From: Magnetovibrio sp.
GTDB taxonomy: Bacteria > Pseudomonadota > Alphaproteobacteria > Rhodospirillales > Casp-alpha2
Length of the DNA stretch: 64,000 nucleotides
Direction: 5' to 3'
Assembly (NCBI GenBank): GCA_002722175.1
Contig: PBKU01000001.1
Coordinates: 1 to 64,000, forward strand
This document shows, piece by piece, positions 35,014 through 43,660 of this stretch. The notes beneath the pieces are model-generated. The model was not told where the DNA came from. It ran no database searches and worked only from the letters and a program-made list of their open reading frames with translations. Each line of letters opens with the position of its first letter. Position 1 is the stretch's first letter. A program made the position numbers and the translations under genes.

Positions 35014-36095
35014 CTGTGTCAATTGAACCACCACTTGCAATGCTTGCCGAAATAACACACCGCTGTCCTCTTCGATGCCCATATTGCTCGAACCCATTAG
35101 AACTGAGTAAACGCAGTCATGAACTAAGTACAAAGGTGTGGCTTAATATCCTAGACGAAGCATCTGAACTCGGTATTCTTCAAGTTCACTTTTCTGGTGG
35201 TGAGCCAACAGTGCGAGATGACCTTACAGTGCTCATCAAGCATGCAGAAAAAAAAGGACTTTACTCAAATCTAATTACCTCTGGGGTCCTTATAGACAAA
35301 TCAAAGCTAGATAGCTTTATTGATAGTGGGTTACAGCATATTCAATTAAGCATCCAAGGTGCTGACTCGGAAGTTGGGGATTACATCGGTGGATTCCCTG
35401 GCGGGCATCAAAAAAAACTGGAAGTAGCACAATTAATCCATGATGTTGATCTCCCCCTAACTCTTAATGCCGTTGTTCATCGACACAATATTGGGCAAAT
35501 CAAAAAAATAATTAACCTCGCTGAAAAGCTTCACGCACAACGATTAGAAGTAGCAAATGTTCAGTATTATGGATGGGGTTTTTTCAACCGGAAGAACTTA
35601 CTTCCCACTCGCGAACAACTAATGGAGGCAACAGAGGAAGTTAATAAGGCCCGTGACCGTCTGAAGGGAAAATTAGTCATAGACTATGTTGTCCCTGACT
35701 ATTATGCACGCCGACCAAAGGCGTGCATGGGTGGGTGGGGGCGACGTTTTCTCAACATCAATCCTGCTGGATATGTTTTGCCTTGTCATGCAGCCGAGAC
35801 AATCCCTGGACTCAGGTTTGAACGGGTCACCGATAAATCATTATCTGAGATTTGGTACCACGGCAGTGCTTTTGAAGCCTTCCGTGGAACCGACTGGATG
35901 CCAGCGCCTTGCTCTACGTGTGACAGAAAAGAAATCGATTGGGGAGGTTGCCGCTGCCAAGCGGCAGCTATTACCGGGCGACCTGATGCTACAGACCCAG
36001 CCTGTGAACTATCCCCGGACCACGGTTCTATGAATTCCATCGCTCAAAATGAGAGCAAACCCAGTCAAGAACAATTTCAGTATCGTCGCATGTAA
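35010..36095 (+). CDS. pqqE: PqqE, radical SAM PqqA cross-linking enzyme
   Basis: This radical SAM protein of 361 residues makes the first carbon-carbon bond between Glu and Tyr of PqqA. The SAM cluster ligands are Cys19, Cys23 and Cys26 (C-x3-C-x2-C). The C-terminal SPASM domain, near residues 235-325, supplies cysteines for auxiliary clusters (CMGGWGRRFLNINPAGYVLPC, then CSTCDRKEIDWGGC). It ends the pqq operon. No PQQ-dependent dehydrogenase is in the window. Confidence 0.95.
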   Translation: MTVSIEPPLAMLAEITHRCPLRCPYCSNPLELSKRSHELSTKVWLNILDEASELGILQVHFSGGEPTVRDDLTVLIKHAEKKGLYSNLITSGVLIDKSKLDSFIDSGLQHIQLSIQGADSEVGDYIGGFPGGHQKKLEVAQLIHDVDLPLTLNAVVHRHNIGQIKKIINLAEKLHAQRLEVANVQYYGWGFFNRKNLLPTREQLMEATEEVNKARDRLKGKLVIDYVVPDYYARRPKACMGGWGRRFLNINPAGYVLPCHAAETIPGLRFERVTDKSLSEIWYHGSAFEAFRGTDWMPAPCSTCDRKEIDWGGCRCQAAAITGRPDATDPACELSPDHGSMNSIAQNESKPSQEQFQYRRM

Positions 36096-36654
36096 ACACT
36101 TTTTTTAAAACCTGATTGCTCTTCGATTAAAACTTCTGGCTACATGCTTAGATTAGTTTACTTATCTATAATAACACTTCAATAGGTAGTTCTATTTGGT
36201 AAACTTTCGTCAAAGGGATATGTTCTTTAATTAAAACTAAATAACTCAACCAATCTTATCGATGCCTTTTTTAACCAACACAACGTAATTACGTATAAAT
36301 ACCGATAAAAATCTGGTTTCCTCATTAATGGCTTGCATCGGTTAAATCGATACGTAACGTGAGCCCAGAAATCCTCTTCTATATTTTTTATTAATTGATT
36401 TATTGATATTGCCTCTACCTCAAAGCTACAAACTGAGCGCTGTTGTCACTTTCCACGTGATTCTGATCAACGGCTCAGAACTTGCTACGAACCTTAGACG
36501 ACCAGTCTAGTGCCATCCTGCTTCTTGTCCCGTTCCCTTTAAGAGCTTCCTCATTGAGTTAATAGAATTTAGGATTATACCTTATTAAAATCCGTTTTAA
36601 CGTAATTGACTAATGAGGCAGACAACATGCAAGGTCATACCATGAGTGATTTAA
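36096..36654. other. Intergenic region after pqqE
   Basis: About 560 A+T-rich bases with no gene that I can support and no clear terminator. It leads into the flavoprotein relic at 36655, so it may contain further decayed coding sequence that is no longer readable. Confidence 0.3.
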
Positions 36655-36755
36655 GACTTTTCAAGAACCACAATTTCTTTCTTCCAATTTCAGCTAGGTG
36701 ATGCGCAATTGAGCCGCCGATTGCTCTAGCTCCAATAATTATAATGCACGCCTTA
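36655..36755 (-). pseudogene. N-terminal relic of a FAD-dependent oxidoreductase
   Basis: Minus-strand translation gives a dinucleotide-binding fold: IIIIGARAIGGSIAHHLAEIG, followed by LWFLKS. It lines up with the start of the neighbouring flavoprotein (VVIIGGGIIGCSTAYHLAELG, VILLEK), with the second glycine of the motif changed to Arg. About 33 codons survive, with no FAD or GcvT domain. It lies only nine bases downstream of that paralogue's stop codon, so it looks like the leftover of a tandem duplicate. Confidence 0.6.
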
Positions 36756-36763
36756 CCCCTCAA

Positions 36764-39217
36764 TCAGGAAACCATTTTCTTTTTTTCAGGATCGTATAAA
36801 GGGCTTACGTGCACTTCACATGGTATTCTTTTTGTTGCAACCTCTAGTTCAAAATACCCGGATCTTATATAACGTTCATCGATCCCCGCCTTTTCACGAA
36901 CATACCCCATACCAATATTCTTTTTCACAGTATAACCCCAACCCGCACTTGAGAGCCACCCAACCCTTTCACCATCTCTGTATATTGTTTCTCTTCCCAG
37001 TAAAACTACAGATGGATCATCAATAGTGAAAAAAGCAAGTTTTCTTTGTAATCCTCTGGAACGTAGAGCGTCAACTGCTTCCCGACCCAGGAAGGATTGA
37101 TTTGTTTTCATTTTAACGGCCCAACCAAGACCTGCTTCGTCTGGTGAAAAATCAGGGCCAATATCTGCACCCCATGAACGAAACCCTTTCTCCAATCTCA
37201 AAGTTTCAATCACCCGGTAACCACAATTTTTGAGGCCAATTTCCTGGCCTGCAGCCATTAGAGCTTTATAAACCACAAGTGCATCCTGCCTTCTTCCATG
37301 CAACTCCCACCCAAGCTCGCCTAAATACGATATACGGAGAGCTATAACTTCTGCCCCGGCAATCTCGATAACCTGACATGTCGCAAAGGGAAAGTGTTTA
37401 TTTTTTAAGCTTATGGGAGTAACTGCCTGCAAAATCTGTCTGCTTTCTGGTCCAGCCAAGGTGAGTACAAACATTTCCTCAGTCCTATCAATCAATTCAA
37501 CTTTACAGCCTTTTGGAATATTGCGAAAAATCCATGAATAGTTATGTGTGCGAAACCCAGTCCCAGTAACGATGTAGTAAAAATCGTCTTCTAACCTAGC
37601 TACAACCGCATCACACTCTATGCCTCCACGCCAATTCAACATCTGAGTGTACGTTACGTTCCCAGGCGGCTTTGTGGCATTATTAGAGCAAATCCAAGAA
37701 AGCACACGCTCGGAGTCAACGCCCTTCACCTCAAATTTTGCAAACGATGATTGATCGATAATCCCCGCCCGTTCTCGAATTGCATGATGTTCATTACCAA
37801 CATATCTGAACCAGTTTGGACGACCAAATGAATATTTGTCTATAGGCTCCACTCCCTTTGGGGCAAACCAATTTGGGCGCTCCCAGCCCATTTTTTCCCC
37901 AAAGCACGCTCCCTGGTTCTGTAGAGCAGAATATAGCTGGGATTTTATTAGTGGGCGAGACGAACCATGTTCTTCAAAAGGCCAAGGAACAGTGTAATGC
38001 TTTGCATAAAGTTCCAAAGCTCGAGGGCGAACCCATCCCAAATCATGGTGGTGCGGACCAAACCGCCTAATATCGACAGGCCACAAGTCCATAGGAGCTT
38101 CACCTGCTGCAACCCACTCAGCTAACGCTCTTCCCGCCCCTCCTCCTGATGCAATTCCAAAGGCATTAAACCCAGCTCCAACAAAAAAGTTTTTAACCTC
38201 AGGTGCCTCCCCAAGAATAAAATTTCCGTCAGGTGTAAAGGACTCTGGTCCATTGACAAGCTCCTTGATACCGGTGTTTCTTAACAAAGGCACCCTTTGC
38301 AGAAATTGCTCCATCGCCGGTTCAAAGTGCTCCCAGTCTGATTCCAATAAGGTAAAATTAAAGCCTTCCGGAATTCCGTCAACAGCCCAAGCTTTTGGGT
38401 TTGCTTCATAAACACCAGCTACCAATCCACCAACCTCTTCTTTAAAATAAATCAAACGATCGGGATCACGGACAGTCGGCATGTCTGCAGCTAAATTAGG
38501 AATTTTTTCGGTTATCATATATTGATGTTCTATAGAAACTAACGGTATACTCACCCCTGCTAAATTGCCTATTTCCCGCGCCCACTGCCCCCCACAATTT
38601 ACAATTTTTTCGCATGACACTTCTCCCTTTGTGGAAGAAATGCCTACTATTCTACCATTTTTTTTAAAAACCTCGGTTACACGGCAATCTTCGAAAATTT
38701 TTACTCCCGATTTTCGGGCACCCTTGGCTAGCGCTTCCGTAATATCTGAGGGGTTAACCTGCCCATCACTCGGCATGAAACACCCCCCAAGCAGGTCTTC
38801 CGATTCCATTATGGGCCACAACGAAGCGCATTCTTTTGAATTCAGTATTTCCATTTCAAGACCAAAGCTTCGAGCCATAGTTGCCTGACGTCTATAATCG
38901 ACCATGCGCTCCTTGTTGTTTGCAAGTCTGAGACAACCGCTCATTTTCCAACCAGTTGCCTGACCTGTCTTTTCCTCAAGAGTCTGATACAACTCAACGC
39001 TATACTTCAAAAGCTGGGTAACATTTGCATTGGCCCGCAATTGACCAACAAGTCCAGCTGCGTGAAATGTTGACCCGCTAGTAAGTTTCCCCTTTTCAAG
39101 CAAGATAACGTCCCGCACCCCGAGTTCAGCAAGATGATAAGCAGTCGAACAACCAATAATTCCACCGCCAATGATGACTACCTGGGCTTCACCAGGGAAA
39201 GTTTCATCTTTTCTCAT
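36764..39217 (-). CDS. Dimethylglycine/sarcosine dehydrogenase-like flavoprotein with GcvT domain
   Basis: The 817-residue protein combines an N-terminal FAD-binding DAO domain (GGGIIGCSTAYHLAELG at residues 17-33; GSTFHAAG near 50, whose His may hold FAD covalently) with a C-terminal aminomethyltransferase (GcvT) fold from about residue 420. This is the architecture of dimethylglycine and sarcosine dehydrogenases, which demethylate and pass the methyl carbon to tetrahydrofolate. The exact N-methyl substrate is not readable. It overlaps the upstream kinase-like gene by four bases (ATGA), so the two are coupled. Confidence 0.85.
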   Translation of the reverse strand: MRKDETFPGEAQVVIIGGGIIGCSTAYHLAELGVRDVILLEKGKLTSGSTFHAAGLVGQLRANANVTQLLKYSVELYQTLEEKTGQATGWKMSGCLRLANNKERMVDYRRQATMARSFGLEMEILNSKECASLWPIMESEDLLGGCFMPSDGQVNPSDITEALAKGARKSGVKIFEDCRVTEVFKKNGRIVGISSTKGEVSCEKIVNCGGQWAREIGNLAGVSIPLVSIEHQYMITEKIPNLAADMPTVRDPDRLIYFKEEVGGLVAGVYEANPKAWAVDGIPEGFNFTLLESDWEHFEPAMEQFLQRVPLLRNTGIKELVNGPESFTPDGNFILGEAPEVKNFFVGAGFNAFGIASGGGAGRALAEWVAAGEAPMDLWPVDIRRFGPHHHDLGWVRPRALELYAKHYTVPWPFEEHGSSRPLIKSQLYSALQNQGACFGEKMGWERPNWFAPKGVEPIDKYSFGRPNWFRYVGNEHHAIRERAGIIDQSSFAKFEVKGVDSERVLSWICSNNATKPPGNVTYTQMLNWRGGIECDAVVARLEDDFYYIVTGTGFRTHNYSWIFRNIPKGCKVELIDRTEEMFVLTLAGPESRQILQAVTPISLKNKHFPFATCQVIEIAGAEVIALRISYLGELGWELHGRRQDALVVYKALMAAGQEIGLKNCGYRVIETLRLEKGFRSWGADIGPDFSPDEAGLGWAVKMKTNQSFLGREAVDALRSRGLQRKLAFFTIDDPSVVLLGRETIYRDGERVGWLSSAGWGYTVKKNIGMGYVREKAGIDERYIRSGYFELEVATKRIPCEVHVSPLYDPEKKKMVS

Positions 39218-40104
39218 ATTTTTTTATATTCTGCATAAGCTATTTCAAAAGCATCTAAGTTTTGTCGGGTGTATTCAACATAATCTACATCGAGGTTCAG
39301 ATGAATTTCAGAAACCATGCTCCACATGGCCTCGCGCAAATGAGAAGCTGCTCGAAATGCTTTATACCGCCTCCAAAGTTTGTTGTCAGCCGGTGCACCA
39401 TAGTAACCTTCCAGAAGTTCACGCTCTGTATCTTCCGGCAACGCAGCATTAGAGGCGATATTTGAAAGGTCAAACAGCTGCGCTCCATACCCCGAATGCT
39501 CCCAATCAATCACCCAAATTTTCTCACCAGAATCAATGAAGTTCCCTGGGAGAAGGTCATTATGGCAGAAAGTCAGCTGGACTGCACCAACAGCCCTTTC
39601 AAGTTCATCATTGATTTCCATAAATCTGGGAATCTTTGGTAACATGCCGCTTTTACCTTTATGGAGAACTTGAGCATAACTTCGATGGACGCGAAACACC
39701 CAAAATCCAAGACAGGGGCCTATGATATGATGCTTCGCCTCATCATGAAGTGTACGCACAACGGCTAGAATTCTCTTCAAATTATCTACTCTGCGAACAT
39801 CGTCCAGTGTGTATGTTTTGCCCTCAACAAAATCAATTACTATAATTCCGGGCTCGTTATACGCGATGCCAGGAGTGATCCCAATTTTACTTGCAGCTTT
39901 CAGACCCTCCAGCTCATTAAAACGCATTACGCTATGCAAAGGAACGTCACCCCCTACCATGCGCACTACAAACTTCTTTCCGTCGTCCGAAACGAGAAAG
40001 TTAAGATTACTCAAACCACCACTTAATGGCTGTATTTCTACTTTCCCCTTCCAACATGGCAAATTAAGAACTTCTTGCTTCCTTGCTTCAACATCTATTG
40101 CCAT
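39214..40104 (-). CDS. Choline/ethanolamine kinase-like phosphotransferase
   Basis: This APH/choline kinase-fold protein has 296 residues. It shows SGGLSNLNFLV as the glycine-rich loop, a FCHNDLLPGNF catalytic loop with the Asp-Asn pair, and VIDWEHSG in place of the DFG metal site. Relatives phosphorylate choline or ethanolamine, or small amines. GGAG lies eight bases before ATG 40104, which I prefer to the in-frame start at 40113. It is translationally coupled to the dimethylglycine-dehydrogenase-like gene, which suggests its substrate belongs to the same amine pathway. Confidence 0.8.
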   Translation of the reverse strand: MAIDVEARKQEVLNLPCWKGKVEIQPLSGGLSNLNFLVSDDGKKFVVRMVGGDVPLHSVMRFNELEGLKAASKIGITPGIAYNEPGIIVIDFVEGKTYTLDDVRRVDNLKRILAVVRTLHDEAKHHIIGPCLGFWVFRVHRSYAQVLHKGKSGMLPKIPRFMEINDELERAVGAVQLTFCHNDLLPGNFIDSGEKIWVIDWEHSGYGAQLFDLSNIASNAALPEDTERELLEGYYGAPADNKLWRRYKAFRAASHLREAMWSMVSEIHLNLDVDYVEYTRQNLDAFEIAYAEYKKI

Positions 40105-41154
40105 ACGACACACTCCTATCGCTAACCCAATGCAAGTTCAAATATGAGATCTCAGGAAAATAGAGCAAACACTTATTCAGTAAATCAAAAACACTAATCC
40201 TAACTTGGTAGTGCACGATAGTGAAATTTACCGTTAGAACATCGAGACCCAAACATACGCAAATTTTGCCCACCCAGCCCAAGTCCTAGCGCATGCGATC
40301 AATGAAAAAAAGAGTATCCTTACTGCCCCTTGCTACTCGTCGTATCTCGTTGATAATAGGGTGCCTTTTACAATTTTTGCTTTCGAGAGATAGGTCGGTT
40401 AACTATCACCTAAATAATTTTACCGCCTCAGTTCTTCATTAATCAACAGGCTTATCACCTGTTTGATCCACTAAATTGTGGATCATTTTCGGATATTTTC
40501 TTTATTTCTGTAGGACCTTGCCGTTTCTTGTATTTATTTTTACTATACCAGTCAGCCCTCTCACAATTTGCAACTGCACCCGCGTTATCGGCTTGATTAG
40601 CTGTCCATTAACTACGAAACAATATTTAAAAACAAGAGAGTTAAGCTAAGGGGGTTTGCTTTTTTCGGCACCACGCATTAGGAGATCCTTGTATCGTGGG
40701 AATCTTCGATTCTGCTATAAATAAATAATAACCCACGGTGTGAAGAATGGTTTATCAAGGAAACTATTTTCGACCTTATTGCCTATAATTGAAAATAGCA
40801 GAGAGTGCCCTGGGATCTGGACCAATGGGCGAATTAATTGTGTCGGATAGTTATCATTTCTTTTCGATAATCTCTCATTCGAATAACGCCTTTTTCTTGA
40901 CAAAAAAGGCTGTCGAATGACTAAATAATCTCTTTTAGTAGTGTGCCAAGAATCCCTAACTTCAGGCAATCTACTGGCCTTTTCATGGGTCAAGAAAGTC
41001 TAATTGACCAAGCCTCATTATAGTATCCCGCTATTTACTTTTCTTAGGAACTGGAATTAACTAGCGAAACTATAGGTTTTTGAGCAAAGTCCAATAACAA
41101 ATTCTTAGTATAAGTATATAGTAAACTTGAAAATAGCACCGGGAGAAATTGCAG
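40105..41154. other. Long non-coding stretch between two divergent catabolic operons
   Basis: About 1 kb lies between the kinase-like gene and the monooxygenase operon. A 92-residue minus-strand frame (40715-40993) is open but has no ribosome site or recognisable family. Another minus-strand segment near 40450-40600 reads protein-like for some 50 codons (DNAGAVANCERADWYSKNKY) without a start. This region may hold decayed genes besides the promoters of both operons. A strong hairpin is listed separately. Confidence 0.35.
40875..40920. repeat. Interrupted inverted repeat
   Basis: TCATTCGA and TCGAATGA form the outer arms and GCCTTTTT with AAAAAAGGC the inner arms of a 46-base structure with short asymmetric internal loops. 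It stands in the 1 kb non-coding stretch, not next to a stop codon. It could be an operator, a terminator relic or a small repeat element. Confidence 0.5.
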
Positions 41155-42681
41155 ATGATCCGTACCGGCAAGGAATATATTCAAAGTATTCGTGATGGCC
41201 GTGAAGTTCATGTTAATGGGGAGCGGGTAAATGATGTGCCATCACATCCAATGTTTAAGCCTTTAGTCGACATTAGAGCCCGCATCTATGATATGCAGCA
41301 TGATGCTGCGACGACCGATATCATGACTTACACTGCAGATGGAGAAAGATATTCTATTGGACTTAAACTGCCAAAAACCAAAGATGACTGGTTGGCTAAA
41401 CGGTTAGCTACTGATTCTATTTTTGATGATATAAAAGGGGTAGTCACTAGAGTTGGGGATGAGACTGTCGGCGAAATGTGGTCATTATACGACGGATATG
41501 ACGTTTTAAATGAGGTTGATCCAAGATTCTCAGAAAATATCAAAAACCATATTGATAAAGTTATAAACCATGATCCGTTTCATGTGTCTGCTAACACGGA
41601 TCCCAAGGGAGACCGCTCCAAGGCCCCATCAGATCAAGACCCTGACATGCTCCTGCACGTGGTCAAAGAGACTGATCGTGGGATCGTAGTCCGAGGGGCT
41701 AAATATGAAACCGCTGCCCCATATGCTAACCAAGCCTTCACTAAACCTACGATTGCAAACTGGGGTAATGATCAGTTGTCAAATTATGCTGTTGGATTTA
41801 TTTGTGATCTGTCTTCTCCCGGAATCAAGATGATTTGCCGCACCGGTTTTGCTGGACGAGCTCCTTCTGAAGATTATCCATTATCAAACCGCTTTGATGA
41901 AATTGATAGTCTTGTCATCTTTGATAATGTTGAAATACCTTGGGAAAATGTTTTGTTTTACCGCCATACTCGTGCCGCCATGTTCATCCGGGGAACCTTA
42001 CATCGTTATTCTGCATTCGCTTTCGTCCAACGAAATCTGAGGTTTGCTGATATGATGATCGGGGCTGCATTGTTCAATGTACGTCAAACCGGCCTTGAAA
42101 AACAGCAGGCCGTGCAAGAAAAGCTTGCTCAGCTTGCTGTTTACAGAGAAGGGATTGATGCTCACCTTACGGCCGCAATTGCCCTGCCAGAAGCAAGCCC
42201 TGCAGGTCTTATGATGCCTAATCAATCGTTTCTGTATACTGGGAGGGTTCACGCATGCTCGAACCTGCCGGCAATGATGCATATTGCGAGAGAACTATGC
42301 GGTGGACAAATCTGTGTTACACCAGACTTTGCGTGCTTCAAGGCGCCAGATACTGGAGAATGGATGGACAAATTTTATTCAATTAGCGAAGATTGGGTAT
42401 CAGACGATCGTCGAAAATTGCTAGCTTTTGCGCGGGATTTGTTAAATTCTGATTATGCTGGGCACCGCCTGACTTTTCAATTGTTCGCCCAATCTGCTCC
42501 TTTTGCTCATTTAGCAGCAGTTTATAGAAATTTTGACTGGGAGAATACATTAGACTTTGTTCGGAAGTCAGCTGGACTTTCAAAAAGAGTGATGGGTTCC
42601 GGAAAAAAGACGAATGACGAAAAAAATATTAACAGGTCATTTGATAGGTCTGGCGAATCTTTGCAGAAAAAGGCCGTCTAG
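41155..42681 (+). CDS. FADH2-dependent monooxygenase, HpaB (4-hydroxyphenylacetate 3-hydroxylase) family
   Basis: The 508-residue protein has the acyl-CoA-dehydrogenase-like fold of HpaB-type oxygenase components: MIRTGKEYIQSIRDGREVHVNGE at the start, GYDVLNEVDP, FVQRNLRFADMMIGAALF and HIARELCGGQICVTPDF near the end. Such enzymes hydroxylate phenols or pyrrole-type rings with reduced flavin from a partner reductase, here the next gene. GGGAG nine bases before ATG 41155 sets the start; the TTG at 41149 is too close to it. Substrate identity is open. Confidence 0.85.
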   Translation: MIRTGKEYIQSIRDGREVHVNGERVNDVPSHPMFKPLVDIRARIYDMQHDAATTDIMTYTADGERYSIGLKLPKTKDDWLAKRLATDSIFDDIKGVVTRVGDETVGEMWSLYDGYDVLNEVDPRFSENIKNHIDKVINHDPFHVSANTDPKGDRSKAPSDQDPDMLLHVVKETDRGIVVRGAKYETAAPYANQAFTKPTIANWGNDQLSNYAVGFICDLSSPGIKMICRTGFAGRAPSEDYPLSNRFDEIDSLVIFDNVEIPWENVLFYRHTRAAMFIRGTLHRYSAFAFVQRNLRFADMMIGAALFNVRQTGLEKQQAVQEKLAQLAVYREGIDAHLTAAIALPEASPAGLMMPNQSFLYTGRVHACSNLPAMMHIARELCGGQICVTPDFACFKAPDTGEWMDKFYSISEDWVSDDRRKLLAFARDLLNSDYAGHRLTFQLFAQSAPFAHLAAVYRNFDWENTLDFVRKSAGLSKRVMGSGKKTNDEKNINRSFDRSGESLQKKAV

Positions 42682-42705
42682 AAACAGCTCCACGGAGGCA
42701 GGTAG

Positions 42706-43209
42706 ATGTCTAAAAATGCTTTTCTAGAGGGAATGAGTCGAGCAGCGTCGAGCGTGTCTGCTGTCACTACGGGGGGAGAATCGGGGAAAGCAGGCGTTAC
42801 TGTTAGTTCGATGTGCTCTGTATCAGCTGAACCACCAATGTTGCTAGTTTGCATCCACCATCAGAGTCCCGCGTGCCAGGCTATACGGAACAACGGGGTG
42901 TTTTGCGTTAATATGCTTAGACATGATCAGTCCTCCATCTCAGATCTTTTCGCAGGCCGAAGCGACAAACCAAACAAGTTTCTAGATGCCGATTGGTCAA
43001 AAGGCCTCACCGGCGCACCTAAATTAAAAAACTCGCTTGTAAACTTTGACTGCCACCTCGTTGCTGAATACCGGGCTGGTTCTCACTTTGTTTTTATCGG
43101 CGGGGTTGCTGAAATCAATATTAGTGAAGGCAAACCATTACTGTACGGAAGTCGGCTGTACGGCCATCCATCATATTTTGATAAGGAGAACAAGATAGAT
43201 GATCCATAA
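42706..43209 (+). CDS. Flavin reductase (HpaC-like) partner
   Basis: This is a 167-residue flavin reductase domain with SAVTTGGESGKAGVTVSSMCSVSAEPPMLLVCIH and FCVNMLRHDQ, the motifs that bind FMN/FAD in HpaC/RutF-type proteins. It would supply reduced flavin to the preceding monooxygenase. GGAGG precedes the ATG. Its last bases overlap the RidA gene by 11, so the three are coupled. Confidence 0.88.
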   Translation: MSKNAFLEGMSRAASSVSAVTTGGESGKAGVTVSSMCSVSAEPPMLLVCIHHQSPACQAIRNNGVFCVNMLRHDQSSISDLFAGRSDKPNKFLDADWSKGLTGAPKLKNSLVNFDCHLVAEYRAGSHFVFIGGVAEINISEGKPLLYGSRLYGHPSYFDKENKIDDP

Positions 43210-43615
43210 GCGCCTCCGCAAATTTAATACCCGCGATACGTATCCAGAACAATCACTCGATAATGACCTCTGTCAGGCAGTTGTTGCTCGTGGTTCAATG
43301 GTGTTCCTTCGAGGGCAAGTATCACAAGACCTAAACACCTCGGTATCGCTCCACGCTGGCGATCCTGGAAAGCAGGCAGAAAAGACAATGGAAAATATCA
43401 AGCTTCTTTTAGAAGAGGCGGGTAGCTCCTTAGAACATCTGTGCCGTATAGTTGTATATATAACCGACATCCGATACCGGGACCTGGTGTATTGTTCAAT
43501 TGGGAAATATCTCAAAAACGTCTATCCAGTATCAACAGGCATAGTAGTTCCGGCGCTCGCACGACCAGAATGGTTGGTTGAAATTGAGGCTACAGCTGTT
43601 ATCCCTGACCAGTAA
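43199..43615 (+). CDS. RidA family enamine/imine deaminase-like protein
   Basis: The 138-residue RidA/YjgF/UK114 domain has VVARGSMVFLRGQVSQDL near the start, a LLEEAGSSLEHLCRIVVYITDI core and a terminal VEIEATAVI with RPEWLVEIE, in which the conserved Arg near residue 123 binds carboxylate. Members hydrolyse reactive enamines or imines. Its place after an oxygenase pair suggests that ring or amine oxidation yields an imine. Confidence 0.88.
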   Translation: MIHKRLRKFNTRDTYPEQSLDNDLCQAVVARGSMVFLRGQVSQDLNTSVSLHAGDPGKQAEKTMENIKLLLEEAGSSLEHLCRIVVYITDIRYRDLVYCSIGKYLKNVYPVSTGIVVPALARPEWLVEIEATAVIPDQ

Positions 43616-43660
43616 GTTCAGAATACTAACCCCAGTTAACAAATGAGCAGAGGCCACCTA

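Noticed and set aside
40715-40993. A 92-residue minus-strand frame in the 1 kb gap
   Set aside because: No ribosome site, no recognisable family, and it spans the interrupted hairpin. It may be a relic but cannot be supported as a gene.
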